A stretch of 64,000 nt of DNA, taken from contig CANFHA010000023.1 of NCBI GenBank assembly GCA_947446645.1, positions 1 through 64,000 of the forward strand. The letters run 5' to 3'. The translations under genes and the position numbers were made by a program. Every line of letters begins with the position of its first letter. The stretch's first letter is position 1. The notes under the pieces were generated by a model. The model ran no database searches. It had not been told where the DNA came from and was given only the letters and a program-made list of their open reading frames with translations. Positions 60,135-64,000 of this stretch are shown here, one piece after another. This DNA is from Chitinophagaceae bacterium. Lineage in GTDB: Bacteria; Bacteroidota; Bacteroidia; Chitinophagales; Chitinophagaceae.

Positions 60135-60926
60135 TTATTTGGAATTAGTGTCATCTTGGAGTTTAATAAATTCCCTAACCATTAGATCTTCCGGAATTTG
60201 CTGAACCTTATCAATTTGCTTGAAGAAGTAGGGCGTATTAGTGGATTGACATTCCGTCTTTAATTTCCTCGCCCAATCTGTATTGAATAGTCTTTTCTTA
60301 GGGCCCGATTCGCCGCCTTGAATAACCCAGTCAATAGAATTACTCTGCAACCATGGCAACAACGTAATCTCATCCAATTGCGGTTCGACAGATAAGAAGC
60401 GTTTCCCATTTACTTCCGTCAGATGGGCAATCAGGTTGTTCGCTGTGGCTTGATTTACTGGCGATGTGCCGAACATTACATTATCAGGCGGGCAGTGCTT
60501 CCATGCGTCTGGTATGTACTTATTGATATTGCTCGGTCGCTTGGTTAGCAACAGGAACATCAGGTTTGGGTACATGCCATTTGTAATATTGTCGAAGAAC
60601 CTGAGTCGCAATTCGCCGGTAGTATGTTCGTAATGGTTACCAAGATGATCAATCACAGGCATTGGCTTTTCAAATATGTCCATCATAGAGCCAACAAATA
60701 CCCTGTGTATTTCTCCCTTGGAATCTGCTTCCTTTTGATACTTGAGCAGGTCATCCCATACGGATCTTATTTGTTTTCTGGGCTTATCGTTACCCCAGAC
60801 ATCGTTACCCCATCTTTTAGATAATGCTGCTGCATAACAGTTATCGCAGCCTTCGTGTACTTTGGTGCAGCCATGCCATAAATTTGCGGTGTGCTTAGTC
60901 CATTCAATTGAAGAATTCTTTGCCAT
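60135..60926 (-). CDS. Phage Gp37/Gp68-family (DUF5131) Cys-motif protein
   Basis: The 263-residue protein starts SSIEWTKHTANLWHGCTKVH with C-x5-C-x2-C (GCTKVHEGCDNCYA), then DDLLKYQKEADSKGE, VFVGSMMDIFEKP and LFLLLTKRPSNINKYIP, and has VIQGGESGPKKRLFNTDWAR late. This matches the Gp37/Gp68 family, which resembles the radical-SAM superfamily; the three Cys probably bind a 4Fe-4S cluster. Its reaction is unknown. Many members occur next to a three-Cys-motif partner protein (TcmP), which I do not see here. Confidence 0.88.
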   Translation of the reverse strand: MAKNSSIEWTKHTANLWHGCTKVHEGCDNCYAAALSKRWGNDVWGNDKPRKQIRSVWDDLLKYQKEADSKGEIHRVFVGSMMDIFEKPMPVIDHLGNHYEHTTGELRLRFFDNITNGMYPNLMFLLLTKRPSNINKYIPDAWKHCPPDNVMFGTSPVNQATANNLIAHLTEVNGKRFLSVEPQLDEITLLPWLQSNSIDWVIQGGESGPKKRLFNTDWARKLKTECQSTNTPYFFKQIDKVQQIPEDLMVREFIKLQDDTNSK

Positions 60927-61062
60927 TGTTTTTATGTATTTGTTAGTGATTAGAAATAAATATATTATTAACTGAAAATTTTTTTAATGAGGCTATAGTC
61001 CGCCTTTAGGCTGGTTGTTTTTGTAAAAAGATAGTGATAGGGTTATAGGCATAGTGGACATA

Positions 61063-61599
61063 TCAATACATCATATCCTTAATCAATTTTTCTAATGATT
61101 TGTAGTGTATAAACCATTCACTTTTTTCCATTTTACCACGAATTATACCCTTAACTAACATGTCTTCCAACTTCTCCACAGGAGTATCAACTATAGCTGA
61201 TACCATTAAAATACTGATGTATTCCGTTTGCAGAACAATTTGCACTTGCTGATAGTTATTTGGTTTTAGCTTATGAAAGCCATCCCATTTTACTAACGCC
61301 AACAATTCTTTGACAGTTATAGTCGTGTCTACATCATCACCACTTGGATTTCCACCAACTACCATTGCTTTGCCTGCGATCCGCACTCCTTCAATCACAA
61401 ATTGGTAGTTATCTTTAAGTAGACCAAGATCGTCTACATAAATTATAGAGCTCTTTTTAGATAAGGCTGGAGTAGTGCATATATCAAAGGCGTCACAATC
61501 AATTATTTCGTAATATGCATAAATTGAAGTGGGGATGTCCATGTGAGTAATTGTGCGATTTTTAGGGTCAATCACAATACCCTTTATAGTTTTTTTCAT
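61063..61599 (-). CDS. DUF3846-like protein
   Basis: About 178 residues from the Met at 61599, where MKKTIKGIVIDPKNRTITHM reads as a domain start; the longer frame overlaps the ParB-like gene. The first 100 residues (YYEIIDCDAFDIC, SIIYVDDLGLLKDNYQFVIE and IAGKAMVVGGNPSGDDVDTT) resemble DUF3846, small phage and mobile-element proteins of unknown role. The C-terminal part has a helical DNA-binding-like look (DTPVEKLEDMLVKGIIRGKM). It sits between the ParB-like and Gp37/Gp68 genes. Confidence 0.6.
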   Translation of the reverse strand: MKKTIKGIVIDPKNRTITHMDIPTSIYAYYEIIDCDAFDICTTPALSKKSSIIYVDDLGLLKDNYQFVIEGVRIAGKAMVVGGNPSGDDVDTTITVKELLALVKWDGFHKLKPNNYQQVQIVLQTEYISILMVSAIVDTPVEKLEDMLVKGIIRGKMEKSEWFIHYKSLEKLIKDMMY

Positions 61600-61652
61600 T
61601 TTTGTTGTTTTTAAATAATAAATAAAAGAGATAGGATTTATAGGTTGTGCTG

Positions 61653-62648
61653 TTAAGGCTGAACAGTCAGATACCAGCTTTGACATACATCTGGCAACGT
61701 CCAATTGCCGTCTGTAGAAGATTTGAGTCGATCTGTAGAGGATACCTCTTCACCGTCGATCGTTAAATAAGCCGGCACAACAAGTTCTAATTGCTTACCG
61801 TCGCTTAGGAATAGCACCACCTTTTGAATGAGCCTTGACTTAACTGCATTTTCGGCAACAGGATTTTGTCGATATTGATTTAAGATAATATCCAGATCCT
61901 CTAACGTAGGAAGTTCGTTTGCTACACTAACAGGAGCGATTAAATCTGAACCTTCAATCGTAGTATCATCATTGAACATATCCTCACCTGTTACAAGTGT
62001 TGGCTTCGCTGCCCCAGATACTTTGGCAATCTTTTTAGAGGCGAGTTTAATGTTCCCATCATGGTCACCTACACCCTTGATTCTTTGTTCATTTTCTACA
62101 TTGCAACAAGTAGTATAAGCATGAAATAAAGAGCATTCACCATCCTCCAACATTTTAAGGTAATTTTCATTACCTGACTTTATCAGTTTCAGGTAGCATT
62201 TAACTTCTGAACAAGAAACATCCAAAAGTTCAGATAGCACTTTTTCCTTATCCTTTGTCTCGAAATTTTCTTTAATCCATGACTTACCTTCTGGTGTTTC
62301 GATAAATTGAGCTGTTAATCTGATGTACTCGGCAGTACATTTGAGGTTCTTGTGCTCCTTGCTCAAAAAAATGATTAAGTATAGCACAACGTTTACCGAT
62401 TCGATATCTATAATATCCATTTCAATCTCTTCCACTCCAAGCTCTAACAAAGCTTCCAAAGAAGATTTGTGCCCCAAAAGATAAACATGGCCGCCATTTT
62501 GATAACCTGTTGGGCGTGTATAAACACCGAACTTGTTTACACCTTCAATGAAGTACTTTTTGGTAATAACGCTATTCCAAATGCGTTTGAAAGTTGCATC
62601 TTCACGGATTGTATCCGCAGATACTTTAATTATATTTGTTTTTAACAT
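61653..62648 (-). CDS. ParB-like nuclease/partition-type protein
   Basis: The 331-residue protein has an N-terminal segment resembling the ParB/Srx domain (GHVYLLGHKSSLEALLELGV, then EEIEMDIIDIESVNV) and a following helical region resembling the ParB HTH (SELLDVSCSEVKCYLKLIKS, then GECSLFHAYTT). The C-terminal part is acidic and differs from chromosomal ParB. It could be a partition, regulatory or DNA-nicking protein of the element. It is preceded by a long structured leader (62649-62886). The call rests on pattern resemblance only. Confidence 0.55.
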   Translation of the reverse strand: MLKTNIIKVSADTIREDATFKRIWNSVITKKYFIEGVNKFGVYTRPTGYQNGGHVYLLGHKSSLEALLELGVEEIEMDIIDIESVNVVLYLIIFLSKEHKNLKCTAEYIRLTAQFIETPEGKSWIKENFETKDKEKVLSELLDVSCSEVKCYLKLIKSGNENYLKMLEDGECSLFHAYTTCCNVENEQRIKGVGDHDGNIKLASKKIAKVSGAAKPTLVTGEDMFNDDTTIEGSDLIAPVSVANELPTLEDLDIILNQYRQNPVAENAVKSRLIQKVVLFLSDGKQLELVVPAYLTIDGEEVSSTDRLKSSTDGNWTLPDVCQSWYLTVQP

Positions 62649-63076
62649 TTTGTATATATTTTATTATTATTTAAAAATTTGAATAAAGAATCCCCAGTCG
62701 CATTTATGCGTTAATTTTTTGCATTATTTAACTGGGAACTTAGAGTACCGTAATAATTTTACCCTGGAAGACCACAGTAGCTACATGTGGCCTACCCGAA
62801 TATGTTATGCAGAAGAGAAAGACCACTTTGTAGATCTCCTTCAGTGTCACTTCAACTAATGCATAACACCTAATCGATTTGGAATACAAAGATATAATTG
62901 ATTTAGAAACAAATCAAATAAATTTTAATGTGTAATTGGGTGGAATTTTGCATCTTCAGATAGAAAAAACAAAAAAGAAAAATGAATAATACTCTTCCAA
63001 AAAAGAAAATGAAATAATGGAACAGAACAAAGATTATGATCGTATCCACATAAGCAACATGGATTAATACATAGCA
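62649..63076 (-). other. Structured leader and intergenic region of the element
   Basis: No convincing gene lies in these 428 bases; two tiny plus-strand frames (11 and 16 codons near 62981-63068) are weak. On the minus strand a promoter at 62887-62917 would give a leader of about 230 bases with inverted repeats: CCCAGT/ACTGGG (62693-62698 and 62731-62736, enclosing a CGCA/TGCG hairpin), CCACA/TGTGG around 62772-62790, and GTTATGC/GCATAAC (62803-62809 and 62861-62867). It could be a regulatory leader, a small RNA, or an attP or origin site. Confidence 0.45.
62887..62917 (-). promoter_or_regulatory. Bacteroidota-type promoter in the element
   Basis: On the minus strand TTG (62915-62917), 20 bases, then TATCTTTG (62887-62894) match TTG-N17..23-TAnnTTTG perfectly. 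The likely start point is near 62880, about 230 bases before the ParB-like start codon. Confidence 0.6.
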
Positions 63077-63709
63077 CTACATGTTACATATAGAAAAATA
63101 AATTTCCCCTATGTATATCTTGAGATCTTCAAAAGATTTAATATTTAAACTGTAGGACATTCTTCGTCCATCTTTTGAATCTCTTATGTTTGCGACTAAA
63201 TTTAATTTTTTGAGAATTTTAATATCGTCTGAAAAATCAGAGGTATTTCTATTATTAATCTTAATAAGAGCGGATCGATCAACAACAATATCATCACGCA
63301 ACCTCTCAATTAAATACAAATTGTTAGACAAATGCTTTAAGATAAAAATCATTTTTAGATAGTAGTTTTCATTTGTAATTTCTTGCCAGCTAAAAAAATT
63401 AATGAATTCTATTATTTGATGCGATATTCTATCAATTTTATCTTGGTTCCTCTGATATAATATTTTCTTGCCAACTTTAGTTTTGTTTGTAAGTAAACCA
63501 AGATCTATAAGCTTATGTTTGTAATCAAATGTTTTATCTTTAATATGATACTTTACATTGAATATAGGTGTAATTAAATTTTTGTTGTTTTCGAAATTTT
63601 GATTTTGATTAAACAACTCTATCAATGCAGATTTATTTTGCAATAGTTCGCAATATTCTCTAACCTTTAATATCTTTAATTCTAATTCAGTGAAATTTAC
63701 ATCCGACAT
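63077..63709 (-). CDS. Hypothetical winged-helix-like protein
   Basis: About 210 residues from the ATG at 63709; an upstream TTG at 63730 is less likely. The protein is very rich in Asn, Lys and Ile. The C-terminal part resembles a winged helix (RSALIKINNRNTSDFSDDIK, KKLNLVANIRDSKDGRRMSY) in the MarR style, so it may bind DNA. The N-terminal part is helical without a known motif. A perfect -7 box (TAATTTTG on the minus strand, 63728-63735) lies 19 bases before the start. Confidence 0.55.
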   Translation of the reverse strand: MSDVNFTELELKILKVREYCELLQNKSALIELFNQNQNFENNKNLITPIFNVKYHIKDKTFDYKHKLIDLGLLTNKTKVGKKILYQRNQDKIDRISHQIIEFINFFSWQEITNENYYLKMIFILKHLSNNLYLIERLRDDIVVDRSALIKINNRNTSDFSDDIKILKKLNLVANIRDSKDGRRMSYSLNIKSFEDLKIYIGEIYFSICNM

Positions 63710-63727
63710 ACATAGTTTGATTTTGTC

Positions 63728-63735
63728 CAAAATTA
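63728..63735 (-). promoter_or_regulatory. Candidate -7 box for the winged-helix gene
   Basis: The minus strand reads TAATTTTG, a perfect TAnnTTTG match, just before the start at 63709. No TTG lies at the usual distance. Confidence 0.35.
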
Positions 63736-63742
63736 ATTTTTC

Positions 63743-64000
63743 TTATCTAAATGTTACTTGTAGTCCGTTCTCTGCAAATACTTTTCTAATCCAAGCTTCC
63801 ACTATGGAGTAGTTTTCAGTATGCACAAGCACTTGATCGTGGCGAAGTAATTTGGGAATAGGTAAAGCACCAACACCTTTTACGATAATATCGGCTTCCA
63901 TTGCTTGTAAATGATGAGCTAGAGAAAGCTGCTCTTTTAATTCGTTTATCTCATCCACTAGACCAGGATATAATTCTTGAAGGCATGAAAACAAGTTACC
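63743..64000 (-). CDS. C-terminal part of a hypothetical protein, cut by the window edge
   Basis: The frame is open to the window end, so the 5' part is missing. The visible 86 codons include a helical segment (YPGLVDEINELKEQLSLAHH) and end IRKVFAENGLQVTFR. I recognise no family. It lies 33 bases upstream of the winged-helix gene on the same strand. Confidence 0.5.
   Translation of the reverse strand, partial: GNLFSCLQELYPGLVDEINELKEQLSLAHHLQAMEADIIVKGVGALPIPKLLRHDQVLVHTENYSIVEAWIRKVFAENGLQVTFR

Larger units (their letters stand above)
58408..64000. mobile_element. Left end of an integrative element at tRNA-Arg (continues beyond the window)
   Basis: From the tRNA-Arg 3' end to the window end the DNA is AT-rich, all seven genes lie on the minus strand, and the first is a tyrosine integrase facing the tRNA. 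An HTH excisionase overlaps the integrase start, and a Gp37/Gp68-type protein, a DUF3846-like protein, a ParB-like protein and a winged-helix protein follow. The pattern fits a prophage or integrative and mobilisable element. No capsid, tail or conjugation gene is seen within the window, so its type is open. The right end was not seen. Confidence 0.85.

Noticed and set aside
62981-63068. Two tiny plus-strand frames of 11 and 16 codons
   Set aside because: They are too short, lack support and lie between minus-strand genes.

Overview
The window looks like chromosomal DNA of a Bacteroidota bacterium, probably near Chitinophagaceae/Sphingobacteriales. The evidence is: four proteins ending in type IX secretion (T9SS) sorting tails, a TonB receptor with a carboxypeptidase-like regulatory domain, DUF5689 and GEVED domains, many matches to the Bacteroidota -7 promoter box TAnnTTTG, and tRNA genes without an encoded CCA.

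Layout. 1-680 is a gene-free stretch with hairpins and a repeated 20-mer. 680-9250 holds DinB, an HtrA protease, and a surface uptake locus (TonB receptor, DUF5689 lipoprotein, T9SS protein, and a divergent secreted endonuclease/phosphatase-fold enzyme). 9.4-17.7 kb mixes housekeeping genes (purM, a MtaB-type tRNA methylthiotransferase, HU) with a seven-repeat propeller protein and two tandem paralogous envelope proteins. 17.7-30.3 kb is one 3924-residue repeat protein, a probable giant T9SS adhesin of about 46 Ig-like/PKD-like units, preceded by a small exported protein in the same operon. 30.6-32.4 kb has a HxlR regulator with its divergent target and a tRNA-Lys gene flanked by a small AT-rich scar of an old integration event. 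32.5-58.3 kb is mostly ordinary: a glycosyltransferase, an RND/MacA adaptor, metG, a PadR regulator with a GldL-like membrane protein, cystathionine beta-synthase, a second T9SS multidomain protein, dienelactone hydrolase, folK, sppA, surE, anmK, and a two-gene Fe-S membrane oxidoreductase. From tRNA-Arg(TCT) at 58.33 kb to the window end lies the left end of an integrative element: tyrosine integrase, excisionase-like HTH, a Gp37/Gp68 (DUF5131) Cys-motif protein, a DUF3846-like protein, a ParB-like protein behind a structured leader, a winged-helix protein and a truncated gene, all on the minus strand.

How parts fit. The secreted proteins form a surface theme: the same Cys-paired Ig-like unit occurs in three separate T9SS proteins here (one copy, about five copies, about 42 copies). 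The endonuclease, TonB receptor and DUF5689 lipoprotein together suggest hydrolysis and import of a phosphorylated or nucleic-acid substrate. Two tRNA genes act as integration sites: tRNA-Lys carries an eroded scar, tRNA-Arg a fuller element. Everything was read by eye; no database search was run, so family names rest on motif recognition.
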